Below are positions 8,255 through 16,934 of a DNA stretch of 64,000 nt, one piece after another. The stretch is from the NCBI RefSeq assembly GCF_001644195.2, contig NZ_LWBL02000024.1:19948-83947 (forward strand), written 5' to 3'. The translations under genes and the position numbers were made by a program. Source of the stretch: Bacillus marinisedimentorum (lineage in GTDB: Bacteria; Bacillota; Bacilli; Bacillales; Bacillaceae_O). The notes under the pieces are model-generated. The model was not told the DNA's origin. It was given only the letters and a program-made list of their open reading frames with translations, and ran no database searches. The stretch's first letter is position 1. Each line of letters starts with the position of its first letter.

Positions 8255-8380
8255 TTTCGCAGATGAACGATTGGCACTTCCCTGACCGCTCGTTACTTCG
8301 GTCCAGAATCGACTCACTTTCCGCCGAGTGCCCGCAGTTTTGGCTCCTGAATTTAACTTTAATCAAAAAAGTTTCCGACA
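8255..8380 (+). repeat. Tentative degenerate 21-bp-period array
   Basis: Units resembling ACTTTCCGCC recur at 8255 (TTTCGCAGA), 8277 (CTTCCCTGA), 8296 (CTTCGGTCC), 8318 (TTTCCGCCG) and 8339 (TTTGGCTCC). Spacings are 22, 19, 22 and 21 bp. The match to the better arrays is weak and may be chance. Confidence 0.3.
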
Positions 8381-8565
8381 AATCTCCGCACCATTCATCA
8401 GCAGCATGATTCACATTGACAAAAAACTCCCTGAAACCCGCCGTCCAGCCCAATTTCTTCGGGATATTGTAGAATTCTTTGTTGTTTACCTTGTTTATAA
8501 GCGAGGTATAAGAATAACACATGTATTTTATGGAAATTCACAGCTTTTTATAAGGAGGCCTCGAA

Positions 8566-8667
8566 ATGAAAATAAAGGTTAGCAGCTGGCAAACGCTGAC
8601 CCGTCAAGATAAGCTGTTTATCTTGAAAGCTGTAAGCCAGCGGTCGCAATTGATCAGAAGCGCCTGA
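8566..8667 (+). CDS. Small basic peptide (33 aa)
   Basis: The short frame MKIKVSSWQTLTRQDK... is preceded by AAGGAGG at a good distance. The peptide is basic and mostly hydrophilic and ends QLIRSA. It lies between murB and the convergent panF gene. No family was recognised; support comes mainly from the ribosome site. Confidence 0.4.
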   Translation: MKIKVSSWQTLTRQDKLFILKAVSQRSQLIRSA

Positions 8668-8691
8668 GTATCCTTATGATTCTTTCCCTTT

Positions 8692-10128
8692 TTAAAAATC
8701 CGGCTGGAAATCCTGCTTTGTCATAAGACTGGCAGCGATATATCCTGCAAACGACAGCAATACCGGCAGAACAACAGTATGCATGCCGAGCGGATTCGGC
8801 CAGTAGCTGTGAAACAGAATATAAGTGCTTATGCCAATCAGCATCGAAGCAAGCGCACCATACTTATTGCCCCTCTCCCAGTACATCCCGAGCACCACCG
8901 GCCAAATGAATGCTGCCTCCAGCCCGCCGAACGAAAACAGGTTAAGCCAGATCAGCAGTTCCGGAGGATTGACCGCCATAAAAAAGACGAGAACGCCTAT
9001 TACCGCTGTAACTGTCAAACTGAGCTTTTTCACCTTTTCTTCCCCGGTCTCAGGTTTCACATAATTTAAATACACATCCTTAATTACAGCAGAACTGACA
9101 AGGAGGAGGAGGGAATCGACTGTTGACATGATGGCCGCCATCGGCGCAGCCAGTACGATGCCTGCAAGCCAGGAAGGAAGAACTTCCATGGCAATGAGCG
9201 GCATGACCGTATCTCCTATTTCAATCCCCGGCATGACCGCCCGGGCAAATACACCGGTCAAATGCATGCCGAGCATAATGAACCCGACGACAACAGTGCC
9301 GATAATCATGGCTCTGTGCATGGCGCGTGCATTCTTATAGGACATCGCCCTGACAGCTACCTGAGGCAATCCGACGACACCGACACCGACCAATATCCAG
9401 AAAGATGACACATAAAGCGGCGTCAATGACCCGTCTGCTCCGAACGGTGTCACAAGCCCCGGATTTTCTGCAGTGAGATCCTGCATGATATTACCGATGC
9501 CGCCGCCTGCAATGATGGTCCCGATCAGGATCACGGATGTGCCGAAGAACATGACAACACCCTGGATGCTGTCCGTCAGTGCAACTGCCCTGAAACCGCC
9601 GATAATCACATAAACGATGACAGAAATAGCAAAAATGAATAAAGCCGTTGTGTACGAAAGCCCTGTAATCGACTCAATCAGCCTGGCACCGCCAACCCAT
9701 TGTGCGGCCATTGCGGAAAACAGGAAAATGATAATGCTCGCTGCAGATAAAATCACAACCCATTTTGAATCGTAACGAGCCTTTAAAAAGTCAACAAGTG
9801 TAACGGCGTCCACTTTCCTGGAAACGATCGCGAATTTTTTGCCGAGAATCGCCAGCACAAAATAGCCGGTCACGACCTGGGACATCGCCAGCAGCACCCA
9901 GCCGAGACCGACGTTGTATGCAACTCCCGGACCGCCGATGAAGCTGCTTGCACTCCCATATGTAGCGATCATCGTCATTGCAAGAATAAAACCGCCCAGC
10001 TCCCTGCTGCCGAGAAAATATTCATGCAAAAACGTATTCGTCCGGCTTATAAAGGAAGAAGCATAAAATCCGACTGCAAATATGATGACAAGAAAAACAA
10101 CCAGCGGCAACACGACTGCCGTATTCAT
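8692..10128 (-). CDS. panF: Sodium/pantothenate symporter
   Basis: This 478-residue member of the sodium:solute symporter family has about thirteen membrane helices. The conserved stretches FLGSRELGGFILAMTMIAT and GSASSFIGGPG near the N-terminus, and a pantothenate-type AAPMAAIMSTVDSLLL segment later, point to PanF, which imports vitamin B5 with Na+. The assignment is strengthened by the partner gene: the next gene upstream encodes a YhdT-like protein, the same pairing as yhdT-panF in enterobacteria. The start codon overlaps the stop of that gene by four bases (ATGA), indicating translational coupling. Confidence 0.9.
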   Translation of the reverse strand: MNTAVVLPLVVFLVIIFAVGFYASSFISRTNTFLHEYFLGSRELGGFILAMTMIATYGSASSFIGGPGVAYNVGLGWVLLAMSQVVTGYFVLAILGKKFAIVSRKVDAVTLVDFLKARYDSKWVVILSAASIIIFLFSAMAAQWVGGARLIESITGLSYTTALFIFAISVIVYVIIGGFRAVALTDSIQGVVMFFGTSVILIGTIIAGGGIGNIMQDLTAENPGLVTPFGADGSLTPLYVSSFWILVGVGVVGLPQVAVRAMSYKNARAMHRAMIIGTVVVGFIMLGMHLTGVFARAVMPGIEIGDTVMPLIAMEVLPSWLAGIVLAAPMAAIMSTVDSLLLLVSSAVIKDVYLNYVKPETGEEKVKKLSLTVTAVIGVLVFFMAVNPPELLIWLNLFSFGGLEAAFIWPVVLGMYWERGNKYGALASMLIGISTYILFHSYWPNPLGMHTVVLPVLLSFAGYIAASLMTKQDFQPDF

Positions 10129-10406
10129 AAGCTGTCTTCCCCGTTCCCATCGAATGGAACTTCCTTAAACACGTTCCGCACCAATATCGTGACGAGCACA
10201 ACCATCACGGCAAAACCGACCACACAGCTGTAAAAAAACCATGCGGGCATCCCCATAATATATTGGTACTCCTCAACCGGCTTCGAACCCAGGCCGTAAG
10301 CAAACCCATACCACCATAAAAAATTGAATAAGGCAAGGGCAATGCCTATCAAGGCTTCCCGGTTGGCGACCATATAGCGCGGATCTCGTCCGGCCTTCCT
10401 TTTCAT
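10125..10406 (-). CDS. yhdT: YhdT-family membrane protein (DUF997)
   Basis: This 93-residue, two-helix protein is the usual partner of the pantothenate symporter and probably an accessory subunit. Hydrophobic segments cover about residues 18-38 and 51-73, with the family's FNFLWWYGFAYGLG motif between them. The ATG at 10406 has AAAGGGGT seven bases upstream; the longer in-frame start at 10427 lacks a site. It is first in the yhdT-panF operon. Confidence 0.88.
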   Translation of the reverse strand: MKRKAGRDPRYMVANREALIGIALALFNFLWWYGFAYGLGSKPVEEYQYIMGMPAWFFYSCVVGFAVMVVLVTILVRNVFKEVPFDGNGEDSL

Positions 10407-10517
10407 CTGATTACCCCTTTCTGGCAAGCAGCCGTTAACGCCGAACCGCTGCTTATCTATAATTCTACCTTTCTAGATAATACCATATTCTTATCGGACA
10501 GCCCCGTTTTTCGCGCT

Positions 10518-11048
10518 TTACAATCCCGCCGCGCCATTTCCTGCATACTTGATTAGCAGATAAACATTTAAAGCCGCAAGCAGGACAACAAGCACCCGTT
10601 CTGCAGAAGACCCTGTCCGAAATGTAATAATGAACCGGAGCCGGCCCTGCACGAACGGATAAAACAGGGGCACGCCGTCTTTCGTCAGAAAGTCGCCGGC
10701 AATATGTGACATGATTCCTGCGGTCAAGCCAACTGCATAGAGCTGGGTGAATCGGTATTGTTCTGCCGCCCAACTGACCAGCAAATAAGCAAGCAATGCA
10801 AACAACAGCGAATGTGTAAACTTGCGATGCCCGAAAACGAGCTGCACCGGCACGGATAACCACCGGAATTTCCGACCGATCCGGCTGTTATATTTATCGA
10901 TATCCGGGATTAGCGCACCCGTCAAAACCAGTGCAAAAAAAAGCAGTGTCTCGGCAAAATCCGCCGGCAGCACACCGCTTGCGTTAAACAGCGTCAACGT
11001 TAAAATTCCCCATGTAAAACCAAACATTTGATGTCCTGGCGCGTTCAT
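10518..11048 (-). CDS. YdjM/YfhP-type membrane metal-dependent hydrolase
   Basis: This 176-residue integral membrane protein belongs to the DUF457/YdjM family. Family signatures are an early His (GHQMFGF), the IPDID motif at about residue 47, FGHRKFTHS with His and Thr-His, and SHIAGDFLTKDGVPLFYPF. These acidic and His residues are thought to bind a metal. The ATG at 11048 has AAAGGATG about ten bases upstream, which fits better than upstream frames. The substrate is unknown. It is separated by about 90 bp from the GNAT gene upstream on the same strand. Confidence 0.8.
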   Translation of the reverse strand: MNAPGHQMFGFTWGILTLTLFNASGVLPADFAETLLFFALVLTGALIPDIDKYNSRIGRKFRWLSVPVQLVFGHRKFTHSLLFALLAYLLVSWAAEQYRFTQLYAVGLTAGIMSHIAGDFLTKDGVPLFYPFVQGRLRFIITFRTGSSAERVLVVLLAALNVYLLIKYAGNGAAGL

Positions 11049-11139
11049 AAGTCGACCCATCCTTTTCATGGTGTACAATAATAGTATTTTAGTATAATCC
11101 TTGCTGGATTGAACAGGGACGATAGGCCGAGAGCATCGA

Positions 11140-11988
11140 TTAACTTGGTCCAAACTGCACCAGAACAGAGTCATGTACCGGCTCATAGCCGATTTCCATA
11201 TAAATCTTGTTTGAGGTTGAATTCTTCAGGTCCGTATAGAGGGAAACTGATTCATAGCCGGCCTTGAGCAGCCGCTCTGTAAGGGCAGCTGTACATGACC
11301 TGGCATAGCCTTTCCGCCTTTTTCCAGGCGGAGTATAAACAAAATTGACGGTACAGTTCGTTTTTGTCGGCCTTGCCGAAGCCGCCATGGCCGCCAGTCC
11401 GCTCTCATCCTCCCAGCCATATAAACGCTTCTGGCCAATTAACTCACGCGCCTTTTCATTTGCCTCCTGTTCCGTCATCGGATCCATAACCTCTTTCGCA
11501 AAAGCTGCCACCCATTGCACAATGACCGGGAAATCGGACTCATCCACTACTCTCCCGCCCCCTGTTGTACTGCTGATTGGTTTTAAGGCTGTCAGCTTAT
11601 AAAGGCGCTGATTCATTTTCACATTCATTGTTTTTCCTGTAAGCTTTTCAATTTCCGTTCCAAGTGACGAGGTGAGTGTCCTCTCGCCGATCAGGCCCGG
11701 GATTTTCGGATGAAGCCTGATGATCTCAGCCGCAATCCCGCGAATTTCCGCCGGATAAAAATCATGAAGCGGATACGACAAAATGGCCTGGCCCGACTTA
11801 TTCTGGAAAATGGTAAAAGCAATCGATCCGTTTTTTTCAACGACTGCCATAAAAACAGGCTGTTCTGTTTCGTTCAGCGATTCCAACACACCGAGCGCAA
11901 GATTATTTTCCACTTCGGCTTGCTCCAAAAACAGCGTTACATCCTGTTTAAACTGCGGAACATCATCGTAAGGCGTAACAGACCACAT
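11140..11988 (-). CDS. GNAT-family N-acetyltransferase
   Basis: This 282-residue protein has a C-terminal GNAT fold. The acetyl-CoA pyrophosphate loop is in VYTPPGKRRKGYARSCT (about residues 218-234), followed by LYTDLKNSTSNKIYMEIGY, the usual last strand and helix. The N-terminal 130 residues resemble the degenerate first half seen in two-domain GNAT proteins. A GGGGGG purine run lies about five bases before the ATG. The acceptor substrate cannot be inferred. It is divergent from another GNAT gene at 12094. Confidence 0.82.
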   Translation of the reverse strand: MWSVTPYDDVPQFKQDVTLFLEQAEVENNLALGVLESLNETEQPVFMAVVEKNGSIAFTIFQNKSGQAILSYPLHDFYPAEIRGIAAEIIRLHPKIPGLIGERTLTSSLGTEIEKLTGKTMNVKMNQRLYKLTALKPISSTTGGGRVVDESDFPVIVQWVAAFAKEVMDPMTEQEANEKARELIGQKRLYGWEDESGLAAMAASARPTKTNCTVNFVYTPPGKRRKGYARSCTAALTERLLKAGYESVSLYTDLKNSTSNKIYMEIGYEPVHDSVLVQFGPS

Positions 11989-12093
11989 CGGAATCCCCCC
12001 TCTTCTTCGAACTCACATCAATATTCGATGAAGGACTTCCTAAACCCTTGCAATTCTGGTATTCTATTAAAAATTCGGATAGGGGGATGAAAA

Positions 12094-12609
12094 ATGGAGA
12101 TCAGAAGGCTGGCACCAAATGATGCAGAACAATATTGGGTTTTGCGGCTTGAAGCACTGCAAAACAATCCCGAAGCATTTGTGGCGACATATGACGAAGC
12201 CGCTGCCAGGCAGAATGCTGTAGACCAGACAGCCGAAAGGCTTGGAGCCGTGGAAAACGATACATACGGCGCATTTATCGAACAGGAACTGGCCGGTGTC
12301 GTGACATTGCACGGCGAAAGACCCGGAAAAATGGAGCATAAAGGACATATCTTCGCCATGTATGTTTCCCCTGCAGCCAGACGAAAGGGGGCGGGCAAAG
12401 CGCTTATCTCAAAAGCAATTAACCGGGCCAAAGAACGCGGACTTGAACAGCTCCACCTTGCCGTCATCCGGGAAAATAAAGCGGCAAAAAGGCTTTATGA
12501 ATCCGCCGGGTTTAAAACATACGGAGTTGAAAAGCATGCGATGAAGTCCGGGAATAAATACTGGGATGAAGAGCTGATGTGTCTGTTTTTGGAAAAGGAT
12601 TTGGATTAG
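12094..12609 (+). CDS. GNAT-family N-acetyltransferase
   Basis: This 171-residue single-domain GNAT begins MEIRRLAPNDAEQYWVLR. It carries the acetyl-CoA motif in FAMYVSPAARRKGAGKALI and the C-terminal VIRENKAAKRLYESAGF. It is typical of small-molecule or protein N-acetyltransferases of the Bacillus YvbK/YkkB kind. AGGGGGATG lies shortly before the ATG. It is divergent from the unrelated GNAT at 11140 and followed by a periodic repeat array rather than another gene. Confidence 0.85.
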   Translation: MEIRRLAPNDAEQYWVLRLEALQNNPEAFVATYDEAAARQNAVDQTAERLGAVENDTYGAFIEQELAGVVTLHGERPGKMEHKGHIFAMYVSPAARRKGAGKALISKAINRAKERGLEQLHLAVIRENKAAKRLYESAGFKTYGVEKHAMKSGNKYWDEELMCLFLEKDLD

Positions 12610-12755
12610 CGGGTCTTTATTGTGTGCCCCCCTTGTCCCGTTTCAGTAATTCTAATCTCTGCCGTTTGTGGCCTTGTTTCCCCTCAATTTATGCATAACT
12701 TTTTTTGATCAAAAAATAAAGACCGCCACCCGGGCGCCCTTTCCCAATGGACTTA

Positions 12756-12963
12756 TTTCAAGTCAGCTGTTGTATCGTTACTTTGGAACGGTTTCACGCC
12801 GTTTCTCCCGGTTTTCAAGCCAAAACGGCAACGATTCACACCAATCCATACTAGTTTCGCGCCGCAGCAGCACGCTTTCACGCCAAACGGTTCGTTTCAC
12901 GCCGTTCATACGAGTTTTTGCGCCATATGAATAAGTTTTCGCGCCGCCCGGATTCACGCGGCC
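12756..12963 (+). repeat. 21-bp-period array of TTTCACGCC-like units, array 1
   Basis: Units start at 12756, 12782 (weak), 12792 (TTTCACGCC), 12813 (TTTCAAGCC), 12834 (ATTCACACC), 12855 (TTTCGCGCC), 12876 and 12895 (TTTCACGCC), 12916 (TTTTGCGCC), 12937 (TTTCGCGCC) and 12952 (ATTCACGCG). Most steps are exactly 21 bp. The 12 bases between units are not conserved. The array occupies most of the gap 12610-12967. Confidence 0.8.
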
Positions 12964-12967
12964 TAAG

Positions 12968-13723
12968 CTATTCCATAAGCTTCCTCAGCTTCTTCCTTAC
13001 TGCGCTGAACGGGCAGCGGGAAGGCGCTGCCTCATCATCACTCAAAAAATACTGCTTCCATTCGAAATTTTCATCGGAACCGTAAAACTTCAAATCAGGA
13101 TGCGCCGGCACATGATCGTATGCTTCCAGTCTTTTCCGAATCGACCTTTTGACCTTTGCCGCTTTTTCACCGTTTTCCATGAACTCCTGCAGCACCCAGC
13201 GCGGGGTGAGCGCAAGCATGAAATACGGGAAACTGCGGCTGTTTCTGTTTTGATGGGCCGGCGTTCCGCAATAGACAAAATAACGCTCCCCGTGAAAACA
13301 AAACTCCCAGGCAGACTCGTGCGGATCTGCAGGAATCTCATCCGGCCAATGTTTTTCGTCATATGTGCTGATGCGTTCGAGCAGCGACCAAAAAACATCC
13401 CTGTATCCCTGTACCGTTACATCAGCCTCATCCGGTGTCCGAAAAAAAATAACCAGTGATGCGTAACTTCCAAATTCTTTAGAACGGGGGCCGAAATCCT
13501 GAATCGCACCCGCTGCTTGCTCTGCAGCCTCTTCAGTACCCGGATCTTCTGCAAACTCATAACGGAGATGGTTGAGCCTGTATGCGAGAACAGCAGGTAT
13601 GCAGGGGAACTTATGGGATGAATCCTCCATCTTTGCGGAAAATTTCTTAAAAGCGTCAAGCTGCCAATCCGTCACTGACAGGGGATTTTGTAATATGTCG
13701 CTTTTACAGAACAACTGGCTCAA
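12968..13723 (-). CDS. YqcI/YcgG-family protein (GntA-like)
   Basis: This 251-residue protein carries the family hallmark FPCIPAVLAYRLNHLRYEF at about residues 39-57 and a second conserved block, EFCFHGERYFVYCGTPAHQNRNSR. Known relatives include the heme-dependent N-hydroxylase GntA of guanitoxin synthesis, so an oxygenase role on an arginine-like substrate is possible, but Bacillus members are uncharacterised. GAAGGAGG lies shortly before the ATG. It is flanked by a repeat array downstream and an unrelated membrane protein upstream. Confidence 0.8.
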   Translation of the reverse strand: MSQLFCKSDILQNPLSVTDWQLDAFKKFSAKMEDSSHKFPCIPAVLAYRLNHLRYEFAEDPGTEEAAEQAAGAIQDFGPRSKEFGSYASLVIFFRTPDEADVTVQGYRDVFWSLLERISTYDEKHWPDEIPADPHESAWEFCFHGERYFVYCGTPAHQNRNSRSFPYFMLALTPRWVLQEFMENGEKAAKVKRSIRKRLEAYDHVPAHPDLKFYGSDENFEWKQYFLSDDEAAPSRCPFSAVRKKLRKLME

Positions 13724-13808
13724 TGAAAAAACCTCCTTCTCTACACGATATTGAGAAAGAGGAAATTGGGTGACTGTCCTGCCTGATGGAGAACGTTGAA
13801 ATGCCCGG

Positions 13809-14567
13809 TCACTTTAAACGCCAATCTATAAAAATCATCCCTTCAAGGCTATGCCCTTCCATTACAATCCGGTACTTGCCCGCCTCTTCGGCGACAAAAC
13901 TCATTTTTTCATCAGAAAGCCGGCTTACACCTTTTAACTCACCGGTTCCTGTTTCAACGTGATATCCATAGCCGCCGCCATTCTCACTTTTTACATCTAC
14001 AGAGAACAGGACGGTCTCCCCCTTCAGCAGCCTGATCGGTATTTCATGACGCCCGTTAAAATATTCGAACGTGGCCGTGTAGCTGGAAGAAGTCCGCCTT
14101 GACTCCCAGCCCTCTTTCTCCGTGAAATCCATCTGGGACATCGCCAGGACAGTGAGTGGCACTGCAATGGCAAACACGTATTTTAGTGCATCTTTTTTCA
14201 GAAAACGGGTCGCTGCATAAAACAGCAAGGAAAACACAGCCCCTACACTGCCGGCGATCAATGCGAAAATCAAATCACCGGACAGCATAAAAATCAGGTA
14301 ACCGGCTGCTATGTATAGAAGCATCTTGATTTTGGGCGCGCTGAACGGCAATTTTGCATAAAGGAAGTCAATGATCATGGATGAAAGGATGGCATAGCCG
14401 AAGAAGGCCGCCCAAAGCATGCCGTGGCTGACTGAATCAGCAAAGTCATATAAATCACCTTCAGCTCCGATTAACATCGCCATACTGAATACAAACCATA
14501 TAAAACCTGATGCACTGAATTTTTCAAGCAAATAATCCCATATCACTCTGCCCGGAAATCGTCTCAC
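13809..14567 (-). CDS. Membrane protein with exported C-terminal domain
   Basis: The 252-residue product has about five hydrophobic helices in its first 150 residues (e.g. FIWFVFSMAMLIGA, AAFFGYAILSSMIIDFLY). A roughly 100-residue hydrophilic, beta-rich tail follows (VKSENGGGYGYHVETGTG, GKYRIVMEGHSLEG). The tail resembles the ligand-binding beta sandwich that follows membrane anchors in some Bacillus proteins. I place the start at the GTG at 14567 because CGGGGGAG lies about five bases upstream; ATGs further upstream lack a comparable site. Function is unknown. Confidence 0.6.
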   Translation of the reverse strand: MRRFPGRVIWDYLLEKFSASGFIWFVFSMAMLIGAEGDLYDFADSVSHGMLWAAFFGYAILSSMIIDFLYAKLPFSAPKIKMLLYIAAGYLIFMLSGDLIFALIAGSVGAVFSLLFYAATRFLKKDALKYVFAIAVPLTVLAMSQMDFTEKEGWESRRTSSSYTATFEYFNGRHEIPIRLLKGETVLFSVDVKSENGGGYGYHVETGTGELKGVSRLSDEKMSFVAEEAGKYRIVMEGHSLEGMIFIDWRLK

Positions 14568-14746
14568 TTCTTCTCCCCCGTATGTATGAAAGTTTGGCAT
14601 ATTGCTTTTGTCCATCCACTATATAAGACGGATTCAATTGCCAAAATGTTTCATTTTTTAGACTAATCACTGAATGGGAATGATGGATGACTGGCAATAT
14701 AAAGTGTGGTACGTTTAGAATACAGACATTAAAAGGAGGACTTTTC

Positions 14747-15454
14747 ATGAGTGTACATATCGGAGCAAAAGAAAACGAAATTGCTGAAACAATACTGCTT
14801 CCGGGCGATCCGCTGCGGGCGAAATATATTGCTGACACTTTTCTGGAAGATGTAAAACAATACAACGAAGTGCGGGGAATGCTCGGTTTCACCGGCACAT
14901 ATAAAGGACACCGCATTTCTGTCCAGGGTACAGGAATGGGCGTTCCATCCATCAGCATTTATGTGAATGAGCTGATTTCAAGCTACGGCGTCAAAAACCT
15001 GATCCGCGTCGGCACGTGCGGAGCAATCCAGAAGGACGTCAAAGTGCGTGACGTAATCCTGGCGATGACCTCCTCAACTGACAGCTCCATGAACCAGCAC
15101 ATTTTTGACGGAATGGACTACGCTCCGACAGCTTCATTCGATCTGTTGAAAAAAGCTTACGATGCCGGCAGCGATAAAGGGCTCGATTTGAAAGTGGGCA
15201 ATGTCTTCACGAGCGACACCTTCTACCGCGACAGCATGGACTTGTTCAAGAAGCTTGCAGACTACGGCGTTCTCGGTGTTGAAATGGAAACAACCGCCCT
15301 TTATACCCTTGCCGCGAAGTTCGGGGTGAACGCGCTGTCGGTGCTTACTGTCAGTGACCACATTCTGACTGGCGAAGAAACTTCAGCTGAAGAGCGCCAG
15401 ACGACGTTCAATGATATGATTGAAGTCGCGCTTGAAGCTGCGATTAAAGAATAG
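14747..15454 (+). CDS. deoD: Purine-nucleoside phosphorylase (DeoD type)
   Basis: This 235-residue hexameric-type enzyme splits purine (deoxy)nucleosides with phosphate in the purine salvage pathway. It shows the family landmarks HIGA at the start, [13 protein letters not shown] for phosphate binding, [31 protein letters not shown] for ribose binding and the catalytic Asp in TVSDH. AAAGGAGGA lies about six bases before the ATG at 14747. A TAGAAT box at 14716-14721 with TGGCAA 18 bp upstream is a possible promoter. It is monocistronic with its own terminator. Confidence 0.95.
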   Translation: MSVHIGAKENEIAETILLPGDPLRAKYIADTFLEDVKQYNEVRGMLGFTGTYKGHRISVQGTGMGVPSISIYVNELISSYGVKNLIRVGTCGAIQKDVKVRDVILAMTSSTDSSMNQHIFDGMDYAPTASFDLLKKAYDAGSDKGLDLKVGNVFTSDTFYRDSMDLFKKLADYGVLGVEMETTALYTLAAKFGVNALSVLTVSDHILTGEETSAEERQTTFNDMIEVALEAAIKE

Positions 15455-15470
15455 TTATAGTAGCTACCAA

Positions 15471-15503
15471 AGCTGCAGCCAATCGAGGCTGCGGCTTTTT
15501 TTG
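15471..15503 (+). terminator. deoD terminator
   Basis: AGCTGCAGCC (15471-15480) pairs with GGCTGCGGCT (15487-15496), with a 6-base loop, and is followed by TTTTTTG. Confidence 0.85.
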
Positions 15504-15529
15504 TAAACAAAAATACAAATTATTTGATT

Positions 15530-15562
15530 TTATATAAACCTTAATGTATTGTGTTTATATAA
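15530..15562. promoter_or_regulatory. Inverted repeat upstream of the DUF2087 regulator
   Basis: TTATATAAAC (15530-15539) and GTTTATATAA (15553-15562) are perfect 10-bp arms separated by 13 bases and lie 30 bp before the start codon at 15592. The right arm overlaps TATAAT (15558-15563). The position and symmetry suggest an operator, perhaps for autoregulation by the gene that follows. Confidence 0.45.
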
Positions 15563-15591
15563 TCGTAAATAAATTGAAACGAGGTTTACTT

Positions 15592-16350
15592 ATGGATCTT
15601 CACGAGATATTTTGGTCTTCCTCTATTGAACAACTCAAGCAGGGGTATATATACAGCACTGACCAGGGCACGTTCACCTGCATCATTTGCGGCGAGCGTT
15701 ATAAAAAAGGCATCATCTACCCTGAAAACGGCCAGCTGTTTGAAGCGGAACTAGCCGTTCAGAAACACATCGATGAACAGCATGGCTCCCCCTTCACCTA
15801 TTTGACAGGACTTAATAAAAAATTCACCGGCCTTACCGATCAACAGCGTGAACTGTTACTTGCTTTTAAAGAAAGAATGTCCGACAAAGAATCTGCGGAA
15901 AGGTTAGGTGTCAGCCCCTCCACAATCAGGGCGCACCGCTTCAAACTCAAAGAAAAAGAAAAACAGGCGAAAATCTTCCTGGCAATCATGGAGTTGCTGA
16001 ACGAAGATGATAGCAGCAAGGACGACTGGATGCACATTCATAAGGGGGCGACGATGGTGGATGAACGCTATGCGATAACCAAGTCAGAACAAGAGAAAAT
16101 GGTGCGGAACTATTTCAAAAAAGGGCCGGATGGACCCTTGCATCAATTTCCGAGTAAGGAGAAACGGAAGATCATCGTACTTCAGCACATTTTGACTCAC
16201 TTTGAACGCGGGAAAACGTACACGGAAAAAGAAGTGAATGAGGTATTGAAGGCTATTTATCCGGATTTCGTGACGATTCGGCGGTATTTGATTGAGTATG
16301 GGTTTATGGTGCGGAATCGTGATGGGAGTGAGTATTGGGTGAAGGAGTAA
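15592..16350 (+). CDS. HTH transcriptional regulator with DUF2087 domain
   Basis: The 252-residue protein has three parts. Residues 28-65 hold a possible zinc site: CIIC at 30-33 with His at 59 and 64. Residues 80-120 look like a LuxR/sigma-type helix-turn-helix (LTDQQRELLLAF..., RLGVSPSTIRAHRFKLK). Residues about 180-250 are a DUF2087 domain (FPSKEKRKIIVLQHIL, TYTEKEVNEVLKAIY, IRRYLIEYGFMVR). DUF2087 proteins are usually DNA-binding regulators. The ATG at 15592 has CGAGGT about seven bases upstream. An upstream inverted repeat may be its operator. Target genes are unknown. Confidence 0.8.
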   Translation: MDLHEIFWSSSIEQLKQGYIYSTDQGTFTCIICGERYKKGIIYPENGQLFEAELAVQKHIDEQHGSPFTYLTGLNKKFTGLTDQQRELLLAFKERMSDKESAERLGVSPSTIRAHRFKLKEKEKQAKIFLAIMELLNEDDSSKDDWMHIHKGATMVDERYAITKSEQEKMVRNYFKKGPDGPLHQFPSKEKRKIIVLQHILTHFERGKTYTEKEVNEVLKAIYPDFVTIRRYLIEYGFMVRNRDGSEYWVKE

Positions 16351-16354
16351 ACAT

Positions 16355-16377
16355 GAGGATTGCAAAATTCAATCCTC
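16355..16377 (+). terminator. Weak stem-loop after the DUF2087 gene
   Basis: GAGGATTG (16355-16362) pairs with CAATCCTC (16370-16377) around a 7-base loop. No clear U run follows, so termination is uncertain. Confidence 0.35.
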
Positions 16378-16499
16378 CTCTGTTCCATATAAAAAAAAGG
16401 GGACCAAGTTGAAGCTGTTAGGCGGTATCAGGAATTCTTGCTCCCTTTCTTTATTGTTCTGAATCTAGCTGGTCCCTGGTATAATGTTGAATAACTTTT

Positions 16500-16760
16500 A
16501 TTGTCCCCACCGGCAGATCCAGCGTTGAATACCCTTCCAGGGTTAATGATGATCTTGAATGGTTCAGGATTCCCTGCCGTTTTGACTATCTGCACGTTTT
16601 TCTTTATCGAGCATAACTACGTCAATGGGAAGAGTTATTGGTTTAAGGATCCGACCACAACCTGATCGAAATGCTGGAGTGGCTGACAGACAACGCCGGC
16701 GCTTCTTCTGTGCTGAACGGAGTGTCATGCCCCAGCTCCATACGTTATTGTGGGGCAAAA
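16500..16760 (+). pseudogene. Possible decayed coding remnant
   Basis: One frame from 16500 reads as protein-like (VNDDLEWFRIPCRFDYLHV..., then LRQWEELLV, then NLIEMLEWLTDNAGA). It is interrupted by two in-frame stop codons and has no credible start. It may be a dead gene or chance; no family was recognised. The rest of the gap up to 16895 holds the repeat at 16769-16832. Confidence 0.2.
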
Positions 16761-16768
16761 AGTGCGGC

Positions 16769-16832
16769 GTTCAAAGAAAACCCGCCGACTGGCAAGCCTT
16801 CAGGCGAAGACAGAGGCGTAGCTGCCTTTATC
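16769..16832. repeat. ~62-nt dispersed element, copy B
   Basis: It matches the element at 2832-2893 along its length: AAAGAAAAC, CGCCGA, TGGC, AGACAG and TGCCTT are shared in the same order and spacing. It is not a coding sequence. Confidence 0.55.
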
Positions 16833-16894
16833 TATAATCTTAAAATTGGCCACAGCGCCTAAACACATCCTTGCTGACAATTTCCTATATGATG

Positions 16895-16934
16895 AAAAAG
16901 TGCCGGAACATGATCAAGCATCCCGGCACTTTTT
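16895..16934 (-). terminator. Terminator of the methyltransferase/GNAT operon
   Basis: AAAAAGTGCCGG (16895-16906) and CCGGCACTTTTT (16923-16934) form a perfect 12-bp stem with a 16-base loop. The minus-strand stem begins inside the stop codon of the methyltransferase gene. The A/T arms allow use in both directions. Confidence 0.8.

Noticed and set aside
12756..12963. CRISPR array at the periodic units
   Set aside because: Units are only 9 bp and degenerate, with a 12-bp unconserved spacer and no cas genes; CRISPR repeats and spacers are longer and the repeats near-identical.
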